Source: Talpa occidentalis
Taxonomy: Eukaryota > Chordata > Mammalia > Eulipotyphla > Talpidae
Direction: 5' to 3'
Assembly: GCF_014898055.3 (NCBI RefSeq)
Contig: NW_023603184.1
Location: 116,054,615 to 116,118,614, forward strand
Length of the DNA stretch: 64,000 nucleotides
Numbering within the stretch: the first letter of the stretch is position 1; each line of letters starts with the position of its first letter. The position numbers were made by a program, and so were the translations under genes. The notes below the pieces were generated by a model, which made no database searches, was not told the origin of the DNA, and saw only the letters and a list, made by a program, of their open reading frames with translations. Shown here in pieces: positions 37,584-47,180 of this stretch.

Positions 37584-37839
37584 AAGATTCAAATAAAAGT
37601 GGCAGAGATCCATTTGTTCTAATGTAATGCTTTTATTTTTCAGCTAATACTCTCCAGTTAAATTAAACAAACTAAATTATATTTTGCAAAGTGAAGTCAT
37701 TCAAAATGAGGGTGGAAATGTTGTAAGCTAAAAATTCTAAATCCTCCTATCTTATTGGAAGAGAGATACAGTAGTACAATAAATGCAGGTCTTACCAAGT
37801 GAACCTTGATATAGAGAGACAGAACTCCTTAACTCTGCC

Positions 37840-38240
37840 TGGAGAGGTCAGGAAAGACTTCTCAGAGATGACATTTGAGCTGAGTTCTTAGGAAAAACAA
37901 AGTACATTCAGATGAGAATGGTAAGGGATAATAATGGGGGTAAAATCATGGAGTAAAGAATTATATATGATATCTTTAAAGCAAGTCACTGAAATGTTGA
38001 GTAGGTACTTTAATATTGCTATGTTAATTTCCTTATCTGCAAAATGCCCATTTCAAAAGGCTGCTAGGTGGGTAACAGCTGTCAGGAAGGTAATAGGACC
38101 TCTATGACATGAAATTGGAGAGCAACTTGAAGTGAAATTTTGATGAGTGGAGAAAGGGGCTTAGGACATGCAAGATGATAAGAATGGCGTAAGCAGAGAC
38201 TTCAAGAAGGATCCTGACCAGGTGAAGGAAAATAGATCTT
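37840..38240 (-). mobile_element. Probable LINE-2 remnant, reverse strand
   Basis: gacatttgagctgagttctt and gacttcaagaaggatcctga resemble the complement of L2, with much decay in between. Confidence 0.4.
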
Positions 38241-38424
38241 TCTGGCAAGAATGAAGGATGGCTAGTTAAGGTTCAAAAGCTAACCAATGAGGGCCAAGTA
38301 GAGTAGTCTAATTTAGCAAAGGGGAAAATCTGGTTGTCTCAATATAGCTCAATATTTTTTGTTGGGAGAAGGGGAGAAGAAAGTATAGAGTTATAGAAAT
38401 TATTCAGGTTGGAGCAGGCTTCTT

Positions 38425-38682
38425 CTTCTTCTTCTTCTTCTTCTTTTTTTTTTTTTTTTTTTTTTGGTAGGCCAGAGGTGCAGGGGAGTAAGAAAATTCA
38501 CCAGAAACAGAGTGGGAGCAGAACAGTGGATTTACTGAAATACACTGCTAAGGGGAGCAGCAGGTGAGATAAGAGAGGTCTGCTGTGACTTATGTAGGTT
38601 TGTTCCCTGGCCAGGGATCCAACTCAGGCTGTACCAGTGATAACACTGAGACTTAACCCCTACACCACCAAGGAGGCCAAGG
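38425..38682 (-). mobile_element. tRNA-derived SINE, subfamily B, diverged, with CTT microsatellite
   Basis: Reverse copy whose left end is a (CTT)n run (38419-38444) merging into poly(T). Body ggccagaggtgcaggggag to caccaccaaggaggcc is diverged. Target repeats gcaggcttctt (38414-38424) and gcaagcttctt (38683-38693); the CTT run appears to have grown from the ttctt of the target repeat. Confidence 0.85.
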
Positions 38683-38693
38683 GCAAGCTTCTT

Positions 38694-39491
38694 AATGCTT
38701 CCTATATCTCTAGCTTTTTATTTTAAATCAGGTATATCTATCACATATGGCTCTCAAACAATTGGGGAGTCATAAAATATGTCAATAGGTTAAAACACAG
38801 GTAGATAATTTAGTGGGATTAATTAAGAAAGTGAGAATGGGTGTAAGGGAAAGATACATATAGAGCCCAGAAAAAGAATCTTATGTAGTGTGATTTTGAA
38901 TCAGTCAAAATGTCTTAGTGGGAACCTGAATTCAAAATGGTTTAAGTAATGAAGAAATATGTCTGCATAACAAAGGAGGACAGGCACCAGAATGGGTGGA
39001 GTCAGTACTTGTGAATATCATGGAGATTCTAGATGCTATCTCTACATTCTCTTGGCCTTGGTAGGGTGGATTTGTGTTAAAACTGATTCCTCTCCTGGTA
39101 GTAAGATAGTTACAGCAGTTTCAAAGGATATGAGATTTCCATGGCTAGTTAGGACTAATGATCTAGAGTAGAATCTGCACTGGATAATAAACCTCAAGGA
39201 AAATTTATTTTGCTATCATCATTTTGTTGTGCAGGATAGAGTTACAAACACAGTGGTCCATGAAACAAATTATTCTTGCAGATTTTTGCTTGAATAGTAT
39301 AGTGTTTTTAAAAATGAATGAACTGCTTACATTTACAAGTCAGAGAATTTTTATTTTTTTAAGAGTTACATTTCTGGATTATCATAAGAATCCCAAGGTC
39401 TAACTGTCTGTAATCCACTTAACTAAATGTGACTGGAGTAGATTAGTTACTGCTCCTTTACTCAGAGCATTCCACATCCAACTTACTGGAA
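38694..39491. other. Intergenic, nothing recognised
   Basis: Unique AT-rich sequence between SINEs. Confidence 0.55.
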
Positions 39492-39505
39492 CCTCATCAT
39501 TTCTT

Positions 39506-39789
39506 TTTTTTTTTTTTTTTAAGATTGATTTATTTATTTATACAAGCACTGGGTTCAGTCAGAAGCGCGGGAGGGTGAGAGGATTCAACAGAGCCAGGGC
39601 GGGGAGCAGAGCAGGCAGAAGGACCGAAGTACCCTGCTGAGGGGAGCAGCGGGCGGCAGGAGAGGTCTGCGCGCCATGTGGGACCCTCCTCCGGTGGCCG
39701 GGGAGCAGCCGGGGATCGAACCAGCACTGCAGAGGCCGCGGGCAGCTTCGCAACCCAGCGCTCAACCACTGAGCCACCAGTGGAGGCCC
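39506..39789 (-). mobile_element. tRNA-derived SINE, subfamily A
   Basis: Reverse, well-preserved A copy: poly(T), gatttatttatttatacaag, gcgcgccatgtgggaccctc, and B box complement ggggatcgaaccagc. Its right end joins directly to an older B fragment, with no target repeat of its own at the junction. Confidence 0.9.
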
Positions 39790-40014
39790 AATAAATAAAA
39801 TACTCTGCTGAGGGGAGCAGCAGGGGAGGCAGGAGAGGTCTGCTGTGCCATGTGGGTTAGGTCCCCAGGGATAGACTGCAGTGGCTGGCAACTGCTTGAT
39901 TGCACCGACACTTTAACTCCTGTGCCCTCATCCCTGCATGCTGCAGTGAGCACTGGCAACTGCTTCGATTGCACCAGACACTGCTTCAGCAGTGTACTTC
40001 GTCAGTCTGCCTGC
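39790..40014. mobile_element. Rearranged SINE B fragments (partly inverted)
   Basis: A reverse-strand B segment (39795-39927, from ctgctgaggggagcag to ttaactcctgtgcc) is followed by a partial direct repeat of its right part (ggcaactgcttcgattgcac near 39955-39974 echoing 39886-39904). A short forward-strand B piece (ttcagcagtgtacttcgtca) follows. The A copy plus this block is bracketed by cctcatcatttctt (39492) and cctcatcattctctt (40015). Confidence 0.75.
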
Positions 40015-40859
40015 CCTCATCATTCTCTTAATATAGTTAAAACTTTATCTGCATTACTTGTTTGCCTACCTTGTCCCTCATCTGGGGAAATTACTCCCAA
40101 AGACTTCTAGAGCCATGTGACTGTTTTTGTATCCATAAACATGTCTATCACAAGCATTTGTCCAGTGGTTCAAAAGAAATGAGGGCAGGGCCACAGCTAG
40201 CTGGAGGGTACATCTTCACTAGCTCTATTATTAATTAGCTGTGTGACTTTATTGATTTTATAATTTCTCTAGCCATAAAAATCTAGCAATTGGCATCTGT
40301 CCCCAATAGGAATGTAACAAAGATAGATTAATAACTTCTTAAATTTCAAAGGCAGAAAAAATATTTTTATTCATATTTTATTAATGAGAGAATTGCTATC
40401 ACTTATGTTTGAGACAGCTAATAACCAAATAATTCTTCTATAAATTTTTCAGTTAAATATTAGCATTTTTGAAAATTGAGGTAATATTGACTTACCACAC
40501 TATACAATTTAGGAGAACAGGTTCACACCTCCTGAGATAGATGTCATCATACCATGCACCCATCAAAGCACCCATAGTCCTGCACCATAGATCATTGGGG
40601 CCCTGCCACAATTTATACCCAGTCCCATAACATTAGCCATTCCTAAAGTATATAGTTCAAGGATATTGTCTGTTGGTTGCACTCTTGAAATACATTTATA
40701 GGGTAGTTGTGTTACTTACTAGTTGTATCACCCAGTATTGGTTAGGCAAAATTAAATATAGTTTAAAGGGAACCAATAAATATTGAATTTTTAATATTTA
40801 CTATACTTTTAATTTTTAAAGAGCACTAATGGTTTTCAACATTATACTAAAGCTTCTGT

Positions 40860-41310
40860 CCTTTAGTTATGAAATATTTCAAACACAGAGAAAAATAAAA
40901 TAAAACAAACACCTGTGTATCAACTACCTAGGGGCATGATTGTTTCAGATTGTAAAAATCACACACAAAAAACAATCATTATAGATATAATTGACATTCT
41001 CTGTCTACAGCTCTTAAATCCCATTTCCCATTATAAATCCCCAGAAATAATCACTACTACATTAAATTTCATGTTTGCTATTCCTTTGTTAAATTTGAAA
41101 CATTTAAATTACATATATATGTAAATAATATATGGTTTTGCATGTTTTACAATTTTATAATCACAATATAATAATATGCATACCCATCTGTAACTTGTTT
41201 TCTTCTCTCAACATTGTTTTTGAAACTTAACTACTTTAATAAATGACCCTGGGTTCATTCATTTTAATTAACTGATGAACACTTAGGCTATTTCTACAGA
41301 ATTTCTTTTA
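40860..41310 (-). mobile_element. Old L1 fragment, reverse strand
   Basis: Includes gcatacccatctgtaacttg, ggttcattcattttaattaa and gatgaacacttaggctattt, complements of the 3' part of an ancient L1M ORF2. Internal deletions; no open frame of note. Confidence 0.55.
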
Positions 41311-42396
41311 ATACATCGCACAGTTTGTTGTACTAGTTGGGGTGCATACTGATAAAACTCTACATCAGAACACCACTCAGTGTTGCCCCTGTATAAGGAG
41401 CAGCTCAACAACAAATCAAACTTTGTTTTGTACAGTTGCTTCTGGTGATTTATAATTGAACAGAGGGAATCACATGCCAACTATAAATACCAGATGCTTG
41501 AAAAATAAAGTTCGAAGGAACCAGTGCTACATTGAGGTTGAATACTGATTCTTCTTTACCCAGGTATGTCAAAATACAATACAGTATTACCATGGTATTC
41601 TTTTTGGCTCTAACTACACTAACTAATGATTTTAATGGAGTTTATTAATTCCTGAGTTGGTAATATGACTTTATCATTAGAAAAGCATAAATAGACAAAA
41701 TTCCACCTCATTTTTTTTTCAGAGCTTAGAAATGTGACATATCTGGTGTTGAACCAATTTAAAGTTTCATAGCACAAAACCAACATATTATGATTGATAT
41801 AGCGCTCACACTGGATACCACTGCTAATTTTTCTTAATTAAGTGTCTGAATGCATATGGCATGTTGAAATATCATCCAAACATCCCCTACCTGAACTTTG
41901 GTTTTAATTGTCCCTGACATTGAATGCCCATTCTGAATATGCCTTTTCAGACTTGTCCTCTGAATGGTATTCAGTTTCAACTTCCCTGGAGGTTGACTAC
42001 CTGTCTTTTAGAGTTCTCAAGTACTATTCACAATCTATATTAGTCTCATGGTTGCCAAGTCTTCCTCATTCAGGTTCACGCTAAGGTAATACCCCAAATC
42101 CAAATTGCTTACAGTAAACTTGATTTCTCTTCATGTTACTCATTAATCACAGTCACCTTCAGCTTTGTTCCTTTATTATGAGACCCAGAAAAAGGAACAT
42201 CCTCTTTGGGACATGCCATTCATTGTCCCTAAAGGAAAAGAGATGACAGAACTAATTGGTGACTATTAAAGTTTCAGTTCAGCAATGGCTTATGTCACTT
42301 CCTTTTATCTTTTGTTGAACAAATCAAGACATATGGTCAAGTTTGCCCTGCAGCCAGGTGGCGAGGTAAAATCCTTCCATTGGAAGCGACAAAAAT
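41311..42396. other. Intergenic, nothing recognised
   Basis: Unique AT-rich sequence before the SINE at 42409. Confidence 0.5.
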
Positions 42397-42408
42397 GTAT
42401 CAGAATAG

Positions 42409-42690
42409 GGCCTCCCCGTTGGCGCAGCGGTTGAGTGCTGGGTTGAGAAGCTGCCCACAGCCTCTGCAGCGCCGGTTCGATCCCCGGCTGCTCCCCGGCC
42501 ACCTGAGGAGGGTCCCACATGGCGCACAGACCTCTCCTGCCACCCGCTGCTCCCCTCAGCAGTGTACTTCGGTCCTTCTGCCTGCTCTGCTCTCTGCTCT
42601 GGCTCTGGTGAATTCTCTCACCCTCCTGCGCTTCTGACTGTACCCAGTGCCTGTATAAGTAAATAAAAAAATAAATCTTAAAAAAAAAAG
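42409..42690 (+). mobile_element. tRNA-derived SINE, subfamily A
   Basis: Forward copy with intact A box (ttggcgcagcggttgag), perfect B box (ggttcgatccc) and tail aataaatctt plus poly(A). Target repeat gtatcagaatag at 42397-42408 and 42691-42702. Confidence 0.93.
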
Positions 42691-43589
42691 GTATCAGAAT
42701 AGTAAACAGTCTGCTATGGAGCTTGTTTTCATTCTCAAACAATATCTTTTTGACTGACTAATATATTATTTATAAAATCAAGGTTTGTTTTTTAGGTTTT
42801 GCTAGAACACAGTTAAGACTTTCTTATTTCTGGGATGTTGTTTAGACAATTTGATATTTTCTATGAAATCTATGAAAAAGTAATTAAAATCCCTTTGAAA
42901 AATCAATAAACATTTGGAGATCCCATGGGTATAATTGAGATAAACAGCATTACTTTATAAAGTGAACTTACTGAAATATTTACCATGTTACTGTAAATAA
43001 AGGAATATAACTGATTGTCATCCCACTTCTATTCTAGCCGATTAGGAAGCCCTCTAAATGTTAACATTTAAATGAGACCATTCAAAAATTCTCTTCAAAT
43101 TCAATGAAAATCACTGTCACCATTTTTTGTGTGATGTTGCAAGACACAGAGGTTTAACTTAATTTATGTAAATGCCAAATGATAAATTTTTGGATTTAAT
43201 TGCATATGACATGCATATTCAGAATGGCTTTTATTAGTAGTATTTTTTTGGTCCAGTAAGTCTTTCTTAATACTTAAAAAATAAATTTGTAAGTAGCTGG
43301 CATCTTGGGTCTGAGCCAGCTTCGCTTAATCTGACTGTGTTTGCAGCAATCTCTTTCTATTTTAAGATACTTTAATTATTGGTTTTCTAAAAATGAAGTA
43401 TGTATAATATCTCATTTTGGTTAGAAGCTAGAAGTTAGAAGCAAACTTCTTAAATGATACCTTATGGTTTAAGACAATTAATTTCCAGTTTGACTTTTCA
43501 ATAGTAGATGTTGCAGCTGATCACACTACCCAACAAAATGTAATGATTCACAGAATAAAATAATAATTATAATTACAGTTAATACTTAC

Positions 43590-43700
43590 AGAGATCTACT
43601 GATATTGTTCTAAATACATGAATTCTTTATCTTCGCAACATCATTATGAGTTAGAATATTAACGTTACACTCATTTTACAGATGAGAGATTTATAATATT
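43590..43700 (+). mobile_element. MIR fragment
   Basis: atgaattctttatcttcgca and tacactcattttacagatga match the MIR core. Confidence 0.7.
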
Positions 43701-43797
43701 TTTAAAAAGTTGTAAATTCAGCTATGGCAGAAAAAAGTCTTGTTTGGCAGGGTTTATCAGTGAGGCTAGGAATTTGGCCAGTTAAATCAGGAAACCA

Positions 43798-44070
43798 GGG
43801 CCTCCCCAGTGGCGCAGCGGTTGAGCGCTGGGTTGCGAAGCTGCCCGCAGCCTCTGCAGCGCTGGTTCGATCCCCGGCTGCTTCCTGGCCAACGGAGGAG
43901 GGTCCCACATGGCAGACCTCTCCTGCCGCCCGCTGCTCCCCTCAGCAGTGTACCTCGGTCCTCCTGCCTGTTCTTTTCCCTGCTCTGGCTCTGGTGAAGT
44001 CTCCCACCCTCCTGCACTTCTGACTGTACCCAGTGCTTGTATAAATAAATAAATAAATCTTAAAAAAAAA
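43798..44070 (+). mobile_element. tRNA-derived SINE, subfamily A, best-preserved example
   Basis: Forward copy in canonical order: gggcctccccagtggcgc, A box, ggttcgatccccgg B box, cctctcctgccgcccgctgc, ctcagcagtgtacctcgg, four AATAAA hexamers, tctt terminator, poly(A). Exact 14-bp target repeat aaatcaggaaacca at 43784-43797 and 44071-44084. Confidence 0.95.
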
Positions 44071-44084
44071 AAATCAGGAAACCA

Positions 44085-46009
44085 AAAGAAGAAAGGGAAG
44101 TAGTAGCAAATGCTTGTCTAGAAGTTTCCTGAAGCTTACTCTATTCTCTGTATTTAAGAATTGCAAACAAAACACCGTGGGCAATTCTTTTAAACTGTTA
44201 GTCAAAGGAGAATTACTTTCTAGTAACTAGTTCAACCAATAGTAATCTTAAGGGAAAGGCCTGGAATTTATGTATAGGTTATGTTATTATCTTGAAACAC
44301 TAGCTTTTTCTAATTTCCAAAATAAACGGGCCTTCAGAAGTTGTTCTTCAAGTTAGAATAGAAACAAAGTCTATAAATTCCAATTTTCCTTTTCATGGTT
44401 GATTATTTTCTCAGTGGTTATGGGTCTACAACCTTTGTGAGATGGCTGCTGTTTACTTCCTAGAAAAGGAATGCAAGAGTAGCTTTGATAATTTAGCCAC
44501 TTGTTAATCTGGATAGCCTTTTATTAGTTATAGATAGGTTGGTGGACTATTGTATACGTATATAAATGCCTTTATAGTGATAGATTTTGTTTTATATGAT
44601 GATATATCTAATGGGTGAATAAGTAACCTATTAGAAATAGTAATGGAGTTCAATACATGGTTCCAAGTTGTATTTGATTTTTTAAAATTACTGAAGATTA
44701 AAACCAATATAAGGTGAAGAAAGAATCAAATGAAAGTATTAGTGAGTCAGTTTTACTCTATTTATGGTTGCTTTAATTTGCTGTCTATAACTTCTTTGTA
44801 GGTCTTCTCAAAGTAGGGGTTACATTTCATTTCAGCTGCTTCTAAATTCTTCTAAATGTTAGGAGCAACATATGTGCATTTTTTCTATCTTATCCCTGAA
44901 AGCAGAAATTTTAGAGAATAATCTATTACTAGGTTTGATTCCTATATTTGTTATATATTAGCAAGTATTTAAATCTTTAAACATTGAAAAGAATTTTTTT
45001 AGGCAAATAAGAGGAAAATCCAGAAGAAAAAAATTGGCTTTGTTAAGAGCTTGGATATGGTTAAGACAAAAATATCAGTCAAAATTGATAACTGGTTATA
45101 TCTAAGAGATAAGACAATATTCAGGTTTATATCATGGATGAATACAACTAGAAAGACTAGACAGAGGCATTTATTATCTTTCCTCCAACATTTGATGCTT
45201 CTTTACCTGACTATATTATTATTTTGACTCATCATTATTTTAGTGACAAGCAATATTAAGAAGTAATAAAAACACTCTAAATAATTTACGATTGCCTTAC
45301 AGAGGTTTTTTTTTTTTTTGCTTATTTTAAAGAGGTGATTAAACTATGTACACATGATTCATTTCCATGTTCTTCTGATAGAAAAAAACTTAAACATGGC
45401 AAGAGTATGACATATCAAAGGTCACGTCACCTGTAGTTACAGCCAGGTATCCTTTTACTCTAGTGCAATATTTTAAGATTCATTTGATTACTAATTCCGG
45501 TAACCATTTAATGACGCACCTGACACACACCCTTTCTTTAATAAAAATCATCCCATTGACCTTTGTGAATAAAATGCTCTGGAGTGGAGTGCGTATACAA
45601 GCTCAGATCCTTTGCTCTTATGGTCCAAAAGCATACATGGATAAAGTGATATTAGGCTTAAATGATTTAAAGAACCAGTATTTCGATGCTCCTCTTTTAA
45701 AACGACAAAGCAGCTTTTAAAACAGAAAAGTATAATCCTGCTTTCAAGCAAACTAGTGCCAAGGGGCTCATTGCCTGCTCAAAAATATTTTTGAGATATC
45801 GGTGTATATTTAAAAACATATTTTTTCAATAGGCAAGCAGACATTTTGGAATTTCACCGAGTTCACCCTCCCTCGAACTCCAATCCTCCAAATGGCTAAG
45901 TCGCATAGCTGAAAGGATTTTGCTCATTTTTTCCAAAACACTTCACATCTGGGTAGTCGCCAACCATGGAAAGTTTCAAGTAAATGTGACATTTGGGAGA
46001 AGGACCAGG
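44085..46009. other. Upstream flank of GLS, AT-rich
   Basis: About 1.9 kb of unique AT-rich DNA free of recognised SINEs immediately upstream of the CpG island. A distal regulatory role is possible but nothing in the sequence proves it. Confidence 0.5.
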
Positions 46010-46417
46010 CTTGTCTGGGGGGGGGCTGCCTTCGCGGGATCGTGGGCCTCAGAGGCATCGCCACACACCCTGACCAGACAGCCAAGGGCCAGTAGCTGCG
46101 AGCTTGGACCAGGGCAGACGCCAGGGGCCGCCAGCCTCGCTGATGCCCCGGTCCTCCTCTGCCCATCACTTCCCCCTACAGTTCGAGTCCCCGGAGTCCA
46201 CAGCTTCTTAAACGACAAGACCCCCAGTCCCTAATTCTCAACCGGGGCAGCCTGGAGGCGGAGGAAGAACTCCATACAGGGCCACTCTGGACTCCGGCCT
46301 GACTCCCCAGGCTCACACGTCAGTTTCTTCCCTCTCCCCGCCCCCCGCCAGCGCGAGCCAGTCCCCCGCCCGCTCTCCGGGCACCCGGCGCCGAGAGAAA
46401 TTTGACTGCTGCACTCA

Positions 46418-46495
46418 CCAATCAGAAGAGAGGTCGGGGATATGAGCCAATAGGAGCAGGCGAAGGGGGCGGGCCGCGGGCGTCGTCCCGCCCCC
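46418..46495 (+). promoter_or_regulatory. GLS: GLS proximal promoter: two CCAAT boxes and two GC boxes
   Basis: CCAAT pentamers on the + strand at 46418-46422 (context ccaatcag, a good NF-Y site) and 46447-46451 (ccaatagg) lie 29 bp apart. They are followed by a GC box ggggcggg near 46466-46473 and an inverted one, cccgccccc, at 46487-46495. No TATA box is visible at a plausible distance. This is the usual layout of a TATA-less CpG-island promoter driven by NF-Y and Sp1-type factors, with initiation expected some 50-120 bp downstream of the CCAAT pair (inference; no start site can be read from sequence). The first coding ATG is about 320 bp downstream of the second CCAAT box. Confidence 0.7.
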
Positions 46496-46770
46496 GGGAG
46501 GGTAAGCGCGGAATGTCTCCGGCCCTCCCCGGCGCCCCAGCCTCAGTGCGGAGCCCTCGGCGGAGCGGGGCGCAGCGGCTGCGAGGGCGCGCTCGGGAGC
46601 ATCAGCCGCGGCTGCGGAAGCGGGAGCGGGAGCCGGAACCACACCCACGCCGCCGCCCCTCTCCTCCGCTGCCCTCTCGCCGCCCCGCGGGAGCCGCGTC
46701 CGCGGAGGAGCGCCGCCGCCCACGCCCGGAGCATCCTCGCCCCTGGAGCGGGCGCCCCAGAGCCGGAGGC
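46496..46770 (+). other. GLS: GLS 5' UTR (extent uncertain)
   Basis: Transcribed leader inferred between the GC boxes and the start codon. It contains an ATG at 46513 in frame with the GLS start and with no stop between, so an 86-residue extension is formally open if transcription starts upstream of it. In human GLS the leader carries a polymorphic GCA repeat; here I see no run of GCA triplets, only scattered gcag/ctgcg motifs. The transcription start cannot be fixed from sequence. Confidence 0.55.
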
Positions 46771-47180
46771 ATGATGCGGCTGCGAGGCTCGGCGATGCTT
46801 CGGGACCTGCTCCTGCGGCCGCGCGCCGCCGCCTGCGCGGCTCTGAGGCGGGCGCAGCCCTTCGCCACCCTGTGCCGGCGCCCCCGGGGCGGGGAACCGG
46901 CGGCCGCGGGCCCGGCGGCCGCCGCGCGCCTGCACCCCTGGTGGGGCGGGGGCGGCCGGCCGGCGGGGCCCCCGGCGCTGGGCATGTCCAGCTCCCCCTC
47001 GGAGATCCTGCAGGAGCTGGGCAAGGGGGGCGCGCAGCCGCCGCAGCAGCCGCCGCCGCAGCAGCCCGGGGCGTCGCCGCCGCCCGCGGCCCCGCCGGCG
47101 CCCGGCCCCAAGGACGGCCTGGGGGAGACGGACGCGTTCGGCAACAGCGAGGGCAAGGAGCTGGCCGCCGCGGGCGAAAA
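46771..47180 (+). CDS. GLS: GLS coding exon 1 (glutaminase, kidney-type, mitochondrial)
   Basis: First coding exon of phosphate-activated glutaminase, the mitochondrial enzyme that hydrolyses glutamine to glutamate and ammonia. The ATG at 46771 opens a frame of 136 codons plus two bases, ending at a consensus donor (gtgagt at 47181). Residues 1-71 form an Arg/Ala/Leu-rich, acid-poor presequence typical of matrix targeting (MMRLRGS start, LCRRPRGG near 34-41, LHPWWGGGG near 54-62). The conserved SSSPSEILQELGKG block is at residues 73-86, then a Gln/Pro tract (89-99), a Pro/Ala linker, and the conserved GETDAFGNSEGKEL segment. The match to mammalian GLS is unmistakable along its length. Two adjacent ATGs (46771, 46774) match the MM start of the family. 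The Q/P linker is longer than I recall for human. The exon lies in a CpG island and is very GC-rich, which explains long open frames on both strands here. Confidence 0.97.

Noticed and set aside
43798..43880. Functional tRNA genes at the A/B-box-bearing heads
   Set aside because: The heads belong to repeated SINEs with bodies, A tails and target repeats, and they lack a good cloverleaf.
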